A stretch of 64,000 nucleotides of DNA from JAKIWV01 sp963773945. Lineage in GTDB: Archaea; Thermoplasmatota; Thermoplasmata; Lutacidiplasmatales; UBA184. The stretch covers positions 806,001 through 870,000 of the forward strand of contig CAVZDD010000005.1 in the NCBI GenBank assembly GCA_963773945.1. Direction: 5' to 3'. Within the stretch, counting starts at the first letter, position 1, and each line of letters opens with the position of its first letter. Positions 18,308-27,499 of this stretch are shown piece after piece. A program made the translations under genes and the position numbers. Below the pieces are notes generated by a model. That model ran no database searches. It was not told the DNA's origin and worked only from the letters and a program-made list of their open reading frames with translations.

Positions 18308-20458
18308 CTAGAACCCGATCACGTGGTGCAGGACGATCAGTACCACGAACAGGATCGAGATCGTGTTCACGACCTTGATCAGCGGGTTGATCGCCGGACC
18401 CGCGGTGTCCTTGGTGGCATCCCCTACCGTGTCCCCGACGATGGCCGCCTTGTGAGCGTCGGAGTGCTTGCCACCGTACTTGCCGCTCTCGACGTACTTC
18501 TTCGCGTTGTCCCACGCGCCGCCGCCCGTCGTCATCATGAGGGCGAGGGGCAGGCCCGAGAGAATGACCCCGAGCAGGACTCCCGCGAGCGCGAACGGGC
18601 CGAGAAGAAAGCCCACCGCGAGGGGAACGACCACCGCGATCGCGGCGGGGACGGCCAACTGGCGAATCGCCGTCTGCGTGACGATGTCGACACACCGGCC
18701 GTACTCCGGCTTCGTGGTGCCGGCCATGATTCCGGGCATCTCCCGGAACTGACGGCGCACCTCGAAGACGATCGCTTGGGCGGCCACGCCGACGGCGTTC
18801 ATCAGGAACGAGGTGAAGAAGAAGGGCAGCAGCGCGCCGAGGATCAGTCCAACGACCACGAGCGGGTTGGTGATCGTCAGGTTCGTGATCCACATCGTGT
18901 AGGTCAGTCCCGAAGCGTTGGCCGCGGCGAATCCGTAGGCGGCGAACAAGGCGAGCGCGGCCAGCGCGGCGGACCCGATGGCATAGCCCTTCGTTACGGC
19001 CTTGGTCGTGTTCCCCACGGCATCCAGCGGGTCGGTGACAGCACGAGCCTCCGCCGGAAGGTTCGCCATTTCGGCGATGCCTCCCGCATTGTCCGTGATG
19101 GGGCCGAACGCGTCGATCGAGATGATCATCCCGGTCACGGCCAACATGCTGGACGCCGCGAGCCCAATCCCGTAGAGACCGAAGTAGTCGAAGGGCGGGA
19201 GGTTCTGGAAGCTGCCGGTCGCCGACCATCCGAGCGCGAAGAACGATCCCAGGATCGCGCCGACGATCACGAGACCCGACACCCACGTGGATTCGAGGCC
19301 CACCGACAGCCCGGCGATAACGACCGGTCCTCCGCCGGACTGGGACGCCTCGGCGATCTTTTTGACCGGACCGTACTCCGAGCTGGTGTAGTAGTCGGTC
19401 ATGAAGACGATGGCCACCATCACGACGAGCCCCAGCACCGTCGCGACGAAGACGCCGGGACTTCCGTTCATCAAGAGCGAATCGAGAACGTAGAGCCCGA
19501 TGACCCCCAGCGCGGTCGTGACGGCCAATCCCTGGTACAGGGCCCCCATGATGGAGCCGCCCGGACGCATCCGGACGAACGCGTTACCGACGATCGTCGC
19601 GACGATCGCCCAGCCGCAAACGACCAACGGGTAGAGGACCGCATGAGGGAACATCGCGAGGATGGGGTAGATGGTGGTGCCGAACGGGCCGCCCACCTTG
19701 ACGAGGGCCGCGATGAGCATGGCGCTCATCGCCGTCACGACATAGGTCTCGAACAGGTCGGCGGCCATGCCGGCGCAGTCGCCGACGTTGTCCCCGACGT
19801 TGTCGGCGATGACCGCCGGATTGCGCGGGTCATCCTCGGGAATGCCGGCCTCGACCTTTCCGACGAGGTCCGCGCCCACGTCCGCACCCTTGGTGTAGAT
19901 GCCGCCCCCGACCCTCGCGAAGAGGCTCATCAGGGAGGCGCCAAACAGGAGGCCCACCATCGCGGAGACGTTTCCGCCGAGAATCATGTAGAAGCCGACG
20001 AGCTCAAGCAGCGCGAAGCCGGCGACCGAGAGTCCGGTGACGGACCCGCCCCGGAACGCGAAGCGCATGGTGGCGGCGAGATTCCCGCCGCGGGCGTGAG
20101 CCGCCGTTCGGACATTGGCGCGCACGGAGACAAACATCCCCACGGCACCCGCCAGGGCGCTCCCCACGGCGCCCAGGATGAAGCCGGCCGCGAGGTCGCC
20201 GGCGAATCCGACCCCTTCGGCGCTGGCGAATCCGGCAAAGATAATCACCGCGAGAATCGCGGCCACGACGAAGACGGTAGTGTACTCCCGACGAAGGAAC
20301 GCGTTGGCGCCTTCGCGGATAGCGAGGGAGATGGATTTCATCTTGTCATCCCCCTCGGGTTCGCGCAGGACGAGTACGGATTGAATCGCGGCGTAGGCCA
20401 ACGCCACCAAGGAAGCCGCCAGGACTGCGATCTCGAGTTGGAATGGCGTGAACATCAT
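18308..20458 (-). CDS. hppA: Membrane-bound proton-pumping pyrophosphatase, K+-insensitive type
   Basis: 716 residues with about 16 membrane helices. It couples PPi hydrolysis to ion pumping across the membrane. Active-site motifs are intact: GADVGADLVGKVEAGIPEDD, DNVGDNVGDCAGMAADLFE and the C-terminal GDTVGDATKDTAGPAINPL. The text GNTTKAVTKG has Lys where K+-dependent enzymes have Ala (GNTTAA), which marks the K+-independent, H+-pumping class, as in Rhodospirillum rubrum. Start ATG at 20458 with a second ATG next to it. An AT-rich box at 20494-20505 is the likely promoter. Confidence 0.94.
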   Translation of the reverse strand: MMFTPFQLEIAVLAASLVALAYAAIQSVLVLREPEGDDKMKSISLAIREGANAFLRREYTTVFVVAAILAVIIFAGFASAEGVGFAGDLAAGFILGAVGSALAGAVGMFVSVRANVRTAAHARGGNLAATMRFAFRGGSVTGLSVAGFALLELVGFYMILGGNVSAMVGLLFGASLMSLFARVGGGIYTKGADVGADLVGKVEAGIPEDDPRNPAVIADNVGDNVGDCAGMAADLFETYVVTAMSAMLIAALVKVGGPFGTTIYPILAMFPHAVLYPLVVCGWAIVATIVGNAFVRMRPGGSIMGALYQGLAVTTALGVIGLYVLDSLLMNGSPGVFVATVLGLVVMVAIVFMTDYYTSSEYGPVKKIAEASQSGGGPVVIAGLSVGLESTWVSGLVIVGAILGSFFALGWSATGSFQNLPPFDYFGLYGIGLAASSMLAVTGMIISIDAFGPITDNAGGIAEMANLPAEARAVTDPLDAVGNTTKAVTKGYAIGSAALAALALFAAYGFAAANASGLTYTMWITNLTITNPLVVVGLILGALLPFFFTSFLMNAVGVAAQAIVFEVRRQFREMPGIMAGTTKPEYGRCVDIVTQTAIRQLAVPAAIAVVVPLAVGFLLGPFALAGVLLGVILSGLPLALMMTTGGGAWDNAKKYVESGKYGGKHSDAHKAAIVGDTVGDATKDTAGPAINPLIKVVNTISILFVVLIVLHHVIGF

Positions 20459-20493
20459 GAAACGGGCACCGAACTGACGGTCGGGCTGTCCGA

Positions 20494-20505
20494 CAATTAT
20501 TAAAC
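20494..20505 (-). promoter_or_regulatory. TATA-like box of hppA
   Basis: Minus strand GTTTAATAATTG, the only AT-rich patch upstream of hppA, centred about 42 bases before the ATG. Transcription would start near 20475 with a short leader. Confidence 0.5.
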
Positions 20506-20594
20506 ACTTGCCGAGGCAACGGAAACTTCCCTCGGCGGGAGCTTCGGCCTGGGGAGAGGCCTTTCATACTCTTCCGTACCTCTTTAGTCGGCCG

Positions 20595-20792
20595 ATGCAA
20601 TCGAACGCAATCCGGCCGCCCAGCCGCCGCACATTGCGGACCACGTGTCCTCGGTGCACCCGCCTGATGGAGCTTCAGCGGATGCGGGACCATCTGCGCG
20701 AGTCCCATCATCTCGAGAGTGCGGACTTGGATGCCGTGCTGCTCGTCGCCCGACGGGATGCGCTGCGCGGTCCGGCCCACGGCCGCCCCTAA
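20595..20792 (+). CDS. Small C2H2 zinc-finger protein
   Basis: 65 residues. A single classical finger is visible: CPRC, 12 residues, then His-x5-His-His (RDHLRESHH), with the hydrophobic spacing of C2H2 fingers. It is preceded by a basic stretch (RPPSRRTLRTT). ATG at 20595 is preferred over an upstream codon because the upstream text is compositionally unlike protein. Its last 4 bases overlap the convergent arginase-like gene. Probably nucleic-acid binding. Confidence 0.65.
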   Translation: MQSNAIRPPSRRTLRTTCPRCTRLMELQRMRDHLRESHHLESADLDAVLLVARRDALRGPAHGRP

Positions 20793-21736
20793 GCGAGCGC
20801 CGCCCCTCTTCGACCGAAGAGTCGAAGGACGAAGCCGGCGAGTTCGTGCATCCGAACGCCCCCGAGGTCCTTCCGAGCGTCGACTCCAGAGACCGAGACC
20901 CCCGCAATCCGGAGGGTGCCCTCGGCGTTCCAGGTGGACAACTCTCCCACCAGCGTACGCATCCGTTCCAACGAAAGCCCGCCTCCAGAGGGGGCACCGG
21001 TCGCGACCGGAAATTGCGCGGAGTCCAGCACGCTGACGTCCAAGTGTAGCACCACTTCGGTTGTGCGTTGCGTGAGCCGGCCGAGTGCTCCCATGAATTC
21101 GGCCTCCCCACCTCCTCCCTGAAGTCGGTCCGGTGTGAGCAAAGCCACCCGACTTTGGACAAGGGCCGTGGCCTCGACCGTCGAAGCATCGCGGATTCCC
21201 GCCAAGAGGGTGTCTACTTCCTGAACCAACGGGAAGCGGTCCCGGGCGAGGTGCGTCAACGAGAGGTGACCACGCCCGGTCGCCAGAGCCAGCACCATCA
21301 TCACCAGATCTCCGCCGGGGGAATCGGCCGCGGTCTGAAAACGGGCGGCGCCATCCAACGCGAGAAGTCCCATCCGAGGGGCCGAAGGGCGCCCGTCATG
21401 CAAGCCCGCCAGGAGTCCGAGCAGTACGGTGGCGTCCCCTCCGAACATCACGGGGGTCGACCCCGACCGTACGGTGTCCGCGACATGCGAGGCTACGGTC
21501 AGGAGAGACTCGCGAACTCGGCCCTCATTCTTTGGAACGGGACCTCCGGCGAGAAAATCGGTCGCCCCCGGGGGCGGGAGGGGGATATCCCCGGCATCAA
21601 CCGCCACGACGCCGGCCACCGATGCCCCAGAAACCGCGAAGGTCCTGAGGGGATGGGAGGAGCCTTCCGTCCCCTCCGTCGGAAGCGAGCTCCGGAGCGG
21701 GGCCCCTAGGAAGGCCAGTCGACTGGCGGCCGGCAC
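20789..21736 (-). CDS. Arginase-fold protein with degenerate metal site
   Basis: 315 residues with the ureohydrolase (arginase/agmatinase) fold order. Family landmarks are recognisable but altered: FGGDATV (residues 98-104) in place of GGDHS, LALDGAAR (126-132) in place of DAHxD, and LDVSVLD (232-238) in place of SxDxDxxD. The later PVATGAPSGGGLSLERM region matches the family's PGTGTPEPGGLS. Of the six Mn ligands only Asp128 and Asp233 seem kept, so amidinohydrolase activity is unlikely. It sits between a zinc-finger gene and thrS, all near each other but with no clear operon partner. It may be a binding or scaffold pseudoenzyme. Confidence 0.65.
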   Translation of the reverse strand: MPAASRLAFLGAPLRSSLPTEGTEGSSHPLRTFAVSGASVAGVVAVDAGDIPLPPPGATDFLAGGPVPKNEGRVRESLLTVASHVADTVRSGSTPVMFGGDATVLLGLLAGLHDGRPSAPRMGLLALDGAARFQTAADSPGGDLVMMVLALATGRGHLSLTHLARDRFPLVQEVDTLLAGIRDASTVEATALVQSRVALLTPDRLQGGGGEAEFMGALGRLTQRTTEVVLHLDVSVLDSAQFPVATGAPSGGGLSLERMRTLVGELSTWNAEGTLRIAGVSVSGVDARKDLGGVRMHELAGFVLRLFGRRGAALA

Positions 21737-21781
21737 GAGGAGGGAACTACGAGGAACGTATAGAATTCGCGGAGGGCCAAC

Positions 21782-23707
21782 CTAGGGATCGTACTCCCGG
21801 GCCGCAATCTTCGCGCGGAGGTGTTCAAGGACCTGGGCCGGGGTCAGACTCCGCTGCCCCTTCTGCCCATGCACGCGCAAGGCGACCGTGACCGCCGCGA
21901 CTTCCTGCTCCCCGATCACCGCAATGTACGGAACGTGGGCGACCTCCGCCTCGCGGATCCGCTTCGAGAGCGTGTCCTGGCTATCGGTCGACTCGACTCG
22001 GAGACCCGCCTTGCGCCATTCCGCCGCGAGTTCGCCGACCCGTCCCACCTGGCGTTCGGTCACTGGAACGATCCGGATCTGAACGGGGGCCAGCCAGGGG
22101 GGGAGCCAGCCGGCGCAGTGCTCCAGGAAAACTCCGAAGAAGCGTTCCCACGACCCGAGGATGACTCGGTGGACGACCACGGGGGTGTGCAGCGCGCCGT
22201 CCGTCCCTTGGTATTGGAGTCCGAAGCGGGCGGGGATCAGGTAGTCCAGTTGGATCGTCCCGCATTGCCAGGACCTCCCGAGAGAGTCGCGGATGTGGAT
22301 GTCGATCTTCGGCCCATAGAACGCGCCCTCCCCCTCGGAGATCTTGTATTTCGCGCCCGACGCGTCGAGGACGTTTTTGAGGGTCGCTTCGGCCCGGTCC
22401 CACGTCTCCGGGGTGCCGAGGAACTTGGCCGGTCGGGTCGATAGTTCGGCGCTCCAGTCGAGCCGGAACGTCGCCAGGGCGTGCTCGATCCATTGGAAGA
22501 GGGTCTGGATCTCCGCGAAGATCTGGTCCTCGGTAACGAAGACGTGGGCGTCGTCCTGGACGAACTCGCGAGCTCGGGTGAGCCCATGGATCGTCCCGCT
22601 CGCCTCGAGCCGGTGGAGCGGGGCAAACTCGGCGAGTCGCATCGGAAGTTCCCGATAGCTCCGCGAGCGGGAACGGAACATCAGCATCGCGCCGGGGCAG
22701 TTCATCGGTTTGACGCCGAAGGGCCGGTCATCGACCGTCGTCAGGAACATGTTCTCGCGATAATGTTCCCAGTGGCCACTGGTCTCGTACACTGATTGCG
22801 GGTAAACCATGGGCGTTCGAATCTCCGAATAGCCGGCCTCGGCGAGATGCTCCTGCACGAACGCCTCGAGTTCCCGGATGACCACCATTCCCTTCGGGTG
22901 CCAGAAGGGGAAGCCTGGGATCTCCTCGGAGAACGTGAACAACTCGAGTCGCGGCCCCAGGGTGCGGTGGTCCCGGGCTTCGGCTTCGGCACGCCGCTTG
23001 AGGAAGGCGTCGAGCTCGACCCGCGTCGGAAAAGCCACGCCCCGGATGCGCTGGAACGTTGAGCCTGGCGCCGCGGTCTCAGGAGTGATCGCGGAGAAGC
23101 CGAGTATGTGGATGCCCGCCAGCCATCCGGCGTCGGGAACGTGGGGGCCACGACACAGGTCCGTGAACGTCCCCGTACGGTAGAGCGAGACGGGCTCCCC
23201 TTCCGGGACTTCAGCGATATATCGCAGTTTGTGGGGATTGTGCTGGAACAGTCGCTGGGCTTCGGGCTTGGAGACCTCGAATCGTTCGAAGCAGTCCTTA
23301 TCGCCCACCGTTTCCAGGACCCTCGCCTCTAGCGCGGGAAGTTCCTCCGCCGTCAGGGGTCGCATTTCGAAGTCGTAATAAAATCCCTCCTCCGTCGGTG
23401 GCCCGACCGTCGGCAGCGCGGCAGGAATCAGTTCGGTGAGCGCCTTGGCCACCAGATGTGCGGCGGAGTGTTGGAGTATCTCTCGCCCTGCCGGGTCAGC
23501 GAAGTGGATTGGGGCGAGGGCACCGGGGTGGGTCAGCGGCCGGGCCAAGTCGATGGGGTGTCCGTCCAATGAGGCGGCGAGCGCGTGCTTGGCCTTCTCC
23601 CCACTCCAATGGCGCAACGCGTCGCCTGCCGGGGTGCCTTGGGGCACCTCCGTCGAGGTGCCATCGGGCCAGTGAATGAGCACGGAGGGAGTTTCAAGGG
23701 GAGCCAT
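21782..23707 (-). CDS. thrS: Threonyl-tRNA synthetase, bacterial type
   Basis: 641 residues; charges tRNA-Thr. Domains in order: TGS (VLIHWPDGTSTEVPQG), the N2/SAD editing domain with HSAAHLVAKAL (HxxxH) and TDLCRGPH (Cys and His of the zinc/editing site), the class II catalytic core with motif 2 (RLEASGTIHGLTRAREFVQDDAH) and the zinc Cys in MNCPG, motif 3 (HRVILGSWERFF), and a C-terminal anticodon-binding domain. The TGS plus SAD layout is that of bacteria and eukaryotes, not the archaeal ThrRS with its own editing domain, so import is likely. ATG 23707 is chosen over an upstream GC-rich extension. Confidence 0.93.
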   Translation of the reverse strand: MAPLETPSVLIHWPDGTSTEVPQGTPAGDALRHWSGEKAKHALAASLDGHPIDLARPLTHPGALAPIHFADPAGREILQHSAAHLVAKALTELIPAALPTVGPPTEEGFYYDFEMRPLTAEELPALEARVLETVGDKDCFERFEVSKPEAQRLFQHNPHKLRYIAEVPEGEPVSLYRTGTFTDLCRGPHVPDAGWLAGIHILGFSAITPETAAPGSTFQRIRGVAFPTRVELDAFLKRRAEAEARDHRTLGPRLELFTFSEEIPGFPFWHPKGMVVIRELEAFVQEHLAEAGYSEIRTPMVYPQSVYETSGHWEHYRENMFLTTVDDRPFGVKPMNCPGAMLMFRSRSRSYRELPMRLAEFAPLHRLEASGTIHGLTRAREFVQDDAHVFVTEDQIFAEIQTLFQWIEHALATFRLDWSAELSTRPAKFLGTPETWDRAEATLKNVLDASGAKYKISEGEGAFYGPKIDIHIRDSLGRSWQCGTIQLDYLIPARFGLQYQGTDGALHTPVVVHRVILGSWERFFGVFLEHCAGWLPPWLAPVQIRIVPVTERQVGRVGELAAEWRKAGLRVESTDSQDTLSKRIREAEVAHVPYIAVIGEQEVAAVTVALRVHGQKGQRSLTPAQVLEHLRAKIAAREYDP

Positions 23708-23825
23708 ACGTTGAGTTCGCCACGACCCGACTGGCGCCAAAAAGGTTTGGAAGGGCGCGCTGCGAGCCAAGGTTCGAATAATCGGACTTTTTGTATCGAG
23801 CGACTACTTCGCGGACGGATAATGG

Positions 23826-25371
23826 ATGGAAAGTATGGTCGAGCCCAATTGGGATGCGCTGGGCCAGCGCTGGTGGTCCCACATCCAATTTCTCGCCGAC
23901 GACTCGCTCGAAGGTCGCGACACCGGCAGCCGCGGATACGAAAAGGCCGCCGACTACATGGCTGAACAGTTCCAGGCCGCAGGTTTGCAGCCCGCCGGCG
24001 TCGGCGGTTACCGGCAGCCCATGGACCTGGACGTTGTTCGGATTGACGAACCTCGATGCCTTCTCGAATTAGTCCACGAAGGACAGGTCGAGCTACTGAA
24101 ACTGGGCGACGACGCCCTGATGGGTGTCAGTTCGCATTCCCCCGAGAATTTGGAAGCCGGCGCCATGTTTGCTGGCTACGGCCTGACTATCCCCGAACTC
24201 GACTACGACGATTTCGCTGGCCAGGACGCGAAGGGAAAGGTCGTGGTCCTGGTCACCGGTGGCCCTGCGAGCATCTCCGGTCCGAGTAAGGCCCACTACC
24301 AATCGGACGAAGAACGCCGAAGGGTCCTTTGGAAGGGGGGGGCCGTTGGTGCGATCTTCATACAGAACCCCAAGAGTGTGGAGGTGCCTTGGTCGTTGAT
24401 TGCCTCATGGCGCTTTCAGCCGGGTATGGAACTGCGCGACCCCGGGGACGACGCGCCGCCCCCGCTCCCACTGGGGGTGCTGTTCAATACCGAGCGGGCC
24501 GACAAGCTGTTCACGGGCAGCGGCCGTACGTTTCAGGAGGTTCTCGCGGCGGTCCACGCCGATGGACCGTTACCGCGCTTTCCGCTCACAGTGAGCGTCC
24601 GGGCGCGCACCGGGATGACGCGTTCTCAACTGAAGTCCGAAAACGTGGTGGGGGTTCTCCCGGGCATCGACCCGAACCTAAAGGACGAGTACGCTCGTCG
24701 TGAGCGCGCACCTGGACCATGTGGGAATTGGTGAACCGGTCAACGGCGACCGAATCTACAGCGGAGCGATGGACGATGCTTCGGGTGACGCATCGCTGAT
24801 CGAAATCGCCCGCTCTCTCAAAGAATCCAGAGCAACGCCGAAACGCTCGATTCTTTTCCTTTCCGTGACGGGTGAAGAAAAGGGCTTACTCGGCTCTCAA
24901 TATTTTGCTACCCACCCGACTGTATCTGGCCGACTCGTCGCCGGCCTCAACATGGACATGTTCCTCCCCCTTTTTCCGCTCAAGTACCTCGAAGTCCAGG
25001 GCCTCTCGGAATCCAGCCTAGGCGATGACATTCGCGCCGTGGCCGAGTCGGCGAACGTGTCGGTGCAAGCCGACAAGGAGCCGGAGCACAATCGGTTCAT
25101 TCGCAGCGACCAATACAGCTTCATCAAGCACGGCGTTCCCGCGCTCGCATTCAAGTTCGGTTACATTCCCGGCACTCCAGAGGAAGAGATATTCAAGGCC
25201 TGGTATGCCGAGCGCTACCACGCTCCGTCGGACGACCTCGACCAGCCGGTCGACTTGGTCGCCGCCGCGCAGTTCAACGCGATCCTTGAAAAACTGATAC
25301 TCCGCGTCGCCAACGCCGTCCGGCGTCCAGAGTGGAAGCCTGACAGCTTCTTCCGCCGCTTTGCTATATGA
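23826..25371 (+). pseudogene. M28-family metallopeptidase, one-base frameshift
   Basis: An aminopeptidase-like protein of about 514 residues split in two frames. The first part (from ATG 23826 or 23835) has FLADDSLEGRDTGSRGYEKAA and a PA-type inserted domain; the second part resumes at LVVSAHLDHVG. Dropping one G at 24693 joins them as EY-LVVSAHLDHVG. All five zinc ligands of M28 are intact after the shift (HLDH, AMDDAS, TGEEKG, NMDM, YHAPSD), so the break is recent or a sequence error. The protein resembles bacterial M28 enzymes, and no signal peptide is seen. Confidence 0.8.
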
Positions 25372-25552
25372 CAACGGGTCCGTTTCGGACCCGCGGCCTT
25401 CGCCTACCGAGCTTACGGCTCCCCAGGGCATTTGAGGCGACCCAAGCCACAATCCTACCGGAGTGCCGTACTGCGGGCGTCGCCGCAACCACGGGAGGGT
25501 TGCCCCGACCGCGCGGCGACTCCTCATGCTCCACTGCGCTGCTCCAACGGGC
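25372..25552. other. Gene-free gap between M28 and DUF1801 genes
   Basis: 181 bases with no coding frame that looks real and no tRNA, repeat or clear promoter. It separates two convergent genes. Confidence 0.4.
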
Positions 25553-26005
25553 CTAGGCCGACGTACGGCGGTTTCGAGCCGATTTCCGGGCCCGACTCGA
25601 ACCCGGTCGACGGGGGGCGGCGGTCTTGCCCGAGAGCTGGGATCGGTTGAAAAGTGCGGCGGCGCGGAACAAATCCTTCAGGGCGGCCTCGTTGATCTGA
25701 TCCGGTTCCAAGATGTCCACCGCCCGCCACTCCTTCCCTCCCAATCCGTTGTTGAAGACTTTCTGGGGATCGGGGAGATGGGCACCCCGCGAGAAGGTGA
25801 CCTTCACCTTCCCTTTCATCGGAGCCATAACGGCCATGACACCGTCGTGCGACCACGTGGGAGTACCCTGCCACTTCCACTCCTCGACGACATCGGGATC
25901 GGCTTCATGTATCAGACGGCGGATCTGCGCCATTCGATCGCCTCGCCAGTCATGGAGGCTGGCGATGTAGCGGTCGATGAAGTGTGAGGGAGGGGGTGCG
26001 CTCAT
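25553..26005 (-). CDS. DUF1801-family protein
   Basis: 150 residues. The family pattern is clear: HFIDRYIASLHDWRGDRMAQIRRLIHEADPDVVEEWKW, then GTPTWSHDGVMAVMAPMKGKVKVTFSRGA, and the end of the domain (ALKDLFRAAALFN). DUF1801 proteins have a small alpha/beta fold seen in frataxin-like iron-binding proteins; their biological role is mostly unknown. The last 25 residues are Arg/Ala-rich and disordered. It lies 18 bases downstream of the VOC gene, so the two are probably co-transcribed. Both look of bacterial origin. Confidence 0.8.
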   Translation of the reverse strand: MSAPPPSHFIDRYIASLHDWRGDRMAQIRRLIHEADPDVVEEWKWQGTPTWSHDGVMAVMAPMKGKVKVTFSRGAHLPDPQKVFNNGLGGKEWRAVDILEPDQINEAALKDLFRAAALFNRSQLSGKTAAPRRPGSSRARKSARNRRTSA

Positions 26006-26023
26006 GGTCGGTCATCACCCCGG

Positions 26024-26446
26024 CTACTTCTTCCCCCAAGCCGAAGCCGCGGGGGGTTGATTCAAGGAGAAGAGGTTTCCATCAGGGTCGACAAAAGTGG
26101 CGGACGTGCCCCAAGGGTGCTCGAACGGCTCCTGGTGGAACTTCACGCCTCTCCCGCTGAGCTCATTGTGCATCCCCCGGCAGTCGGCCACTTTCATGAC
26201 GATAGGCGGGGACTTCCCGGGAGACCAACTTTTGGAGAGCTCCTTCTGAGAGGGGTCCGTCGTCCCTCCCACCTCCCAGAGCATTATCTCCAGGTCCTGG
26301 CCCTTTGGTCCGACGGTCACATACCGGGATGCCCCCCTGGGGGCGAAGTCCGTTTTGATCTCGAAACCCACTTTCTCGGTGTAGAACTCGACAGACTTCT
26401 CTTGGTTGCTCACGACGAGCGGGACACTCGCAATCTTGCCGTCCAT
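26024..26446 (-). CDS. VOC (glyoxalase/bleomycin resistance) superfamily protein
   Basis: 140 residues with the paired beta-alpha-beta-beta-beta modules of the VOC fold: SVEFYTEKVGFEIKTD in the first module and HPWGTSATFVDPDGNLFSLNQ in the second. Members are metal-dependent lyases, dioxygenases or drug-binding proteins; a His and a Glu pattern is present, but the reaction cannot be named. It is followed at 18 bases by the DUF1801 gene. ATG at 26446. Confidence 0.8.
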   Translation of the reverse strand: MDGKIASVPLVVSNQEKSVEFYTEKVGFEIKTDFAPRGASRYVTVGPKGQDLEIMLWEVGGTTDPSQKELSKSWSPGKSPPIVMKVADCRGMHNELSGRGVKFHQEPFEHPWGTSATFVDPDGNLFSLNQPPAASAWGKK

Positions 26447-26673
26447 AGCTCTTACCCGCCCATCCGGGAGCCTAAAAGCATGTCCCGGAGGGCACGAATC
26501 CCAAAATCTCCATCAGAGAATGGCGTCCGGTCAGCTCGCCCATCATTCATCATCGATCAGCTGGTTCTAGGCTTCATCATTCCGGACGCGACTTGGTCTT
26601 TAAGAGTTGTGACGCGCGGGTGCCACTAAGCGCTGCTCGCGGCTTAAGGGGGACGACGCACCCCGCGGAGCGG

Positions 26674-27393
26674 TTAGGGCACGTCTTCCGAGCCGAGGAG
26701 GAGAGAACGGGGTGGGTCGAAGAACCCACCGATGGCTCCGGAGGGGGTGAGTCGAGACTTCAGCATCCTCTCCGAGGGTCCGTCGACCCACACGGCCCCT
26801 TGGCTCGCGAGTTCTCGTACCAGCGACCAGTCGACCGGAGCGTTCCGACCCCGGAGTACCACATCGACAATGCCCACGGCTCGGGCGCTCGCTACAGCCT
26901 CCGAAGCCGGCATGTTGTCCCAGTCGTTTCCGCGAGAACGCACCACGGCCCCCTCGGTCTCGACCGCGAAAAGTATCTCCGTGGAGAGACGCCAGGCTCG
27001 CCGAAGTTGCTTCGGGTTCAGCAGATAAGCCGTGCTGAGGACGGTTCGACGAGCCCCCGTTACCAGGATGTCGATCACCTGGTCGCCCGTCCGAACCCCG
27101 GCGTCCACCCACAGTTCGCCGCTCCTCGAAAGCTCCTGAAGGTAGTCCAGTTGCGGGCGGTTTCGCCGGAGTCCCTCGAGATCTACGACGCAGAACCTCT
27201 GGAATTTCGCGACCAGCCGGTCGGAGACCTCGAACGGATCAGCCGGTTTTCCGGCATCGTCGAGGACCGGCTGGAATTGCCCCGATTCGGCCTCGACGAT
27301 CTGGCCAGAATCGAGGTAGAGGTTCGGGATCAGCACGGGGCGACCGTCGGGGACGTCCGCGCTGGCCGACGATTTAGGGTCCGAAGGTCCCAT
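26674..27393 (-). CDS. HisA/HisF-like TIM-barrel protein
   Basis: About 239 residues related to phosphoribosylformimino isomerase (HisA). Features of the family: VLIPNLYLDSGQIV at the first strand, the phosphate-binding type loop region (GELWVDAGVRTGDQVIDILVTGARRTVLSTAYL), and a late IVDVVLRGRN. The frame is open to 27633, but that part overlaps the start of rnpB and is Arg-rich, so ATG 27393 is chosen. No other histidine genes are nearby, so it is likely one of the archaeal HisA-like proteins of unknown substrate rather than true HisA. Confidence 0.75.
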   Translation of the reverse strand: MGPSDPKSSASADVPDGRPVLIPNLYLDSGQIVEAESGQFQPVLDDAGKPADPFEVSDRLVAKFQRFCVVDLEGLRRNRPQLDYLQELSRSGELWVDAGVRTGDQVIDILVTGARRTVLSTAYLLNPKQLRRAWRLSTEILFAVETEGAVVRSRGNDWDNMPASEAVASARAVGIVDVVLRGRNAPVDWSLVRELASQGAVWVDGPSERMLKSRLTPSGAIGGFFDPPRSLLLGSEDVP

Positions 27394-27499
27394 GGGCGGG
27401 GAAACGGGGTGCCCTTCTTGTCGTTTGGCCGAGCGGTCGTCACGACCGCCCTGGGGCGAGCGAACCGTTATCGAGTCGTCCCGCGTCCGCCTTCCCGCC

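Noticed and set aside
18020..20503. 827-codon plus-strand frame across the pyrophosphatase gene
   Set aside because: Antisense of hppA; composition is His/Asp/Arg-rich as expected from a mirrored membrane protein.
25580..25612. Minus-strand GGGTTCGAGTC inside the DUF1801 gene, like a T arm
   Set aside because: The stem pairs only at its first base pair and the sequence is in the basic tail of a coding region.
26447..26673. Possible RNA gene between VOC and HisA-like genes
   Set aside because: No stable conserved structure or tRNA features; treated as plain intergenic sequence.
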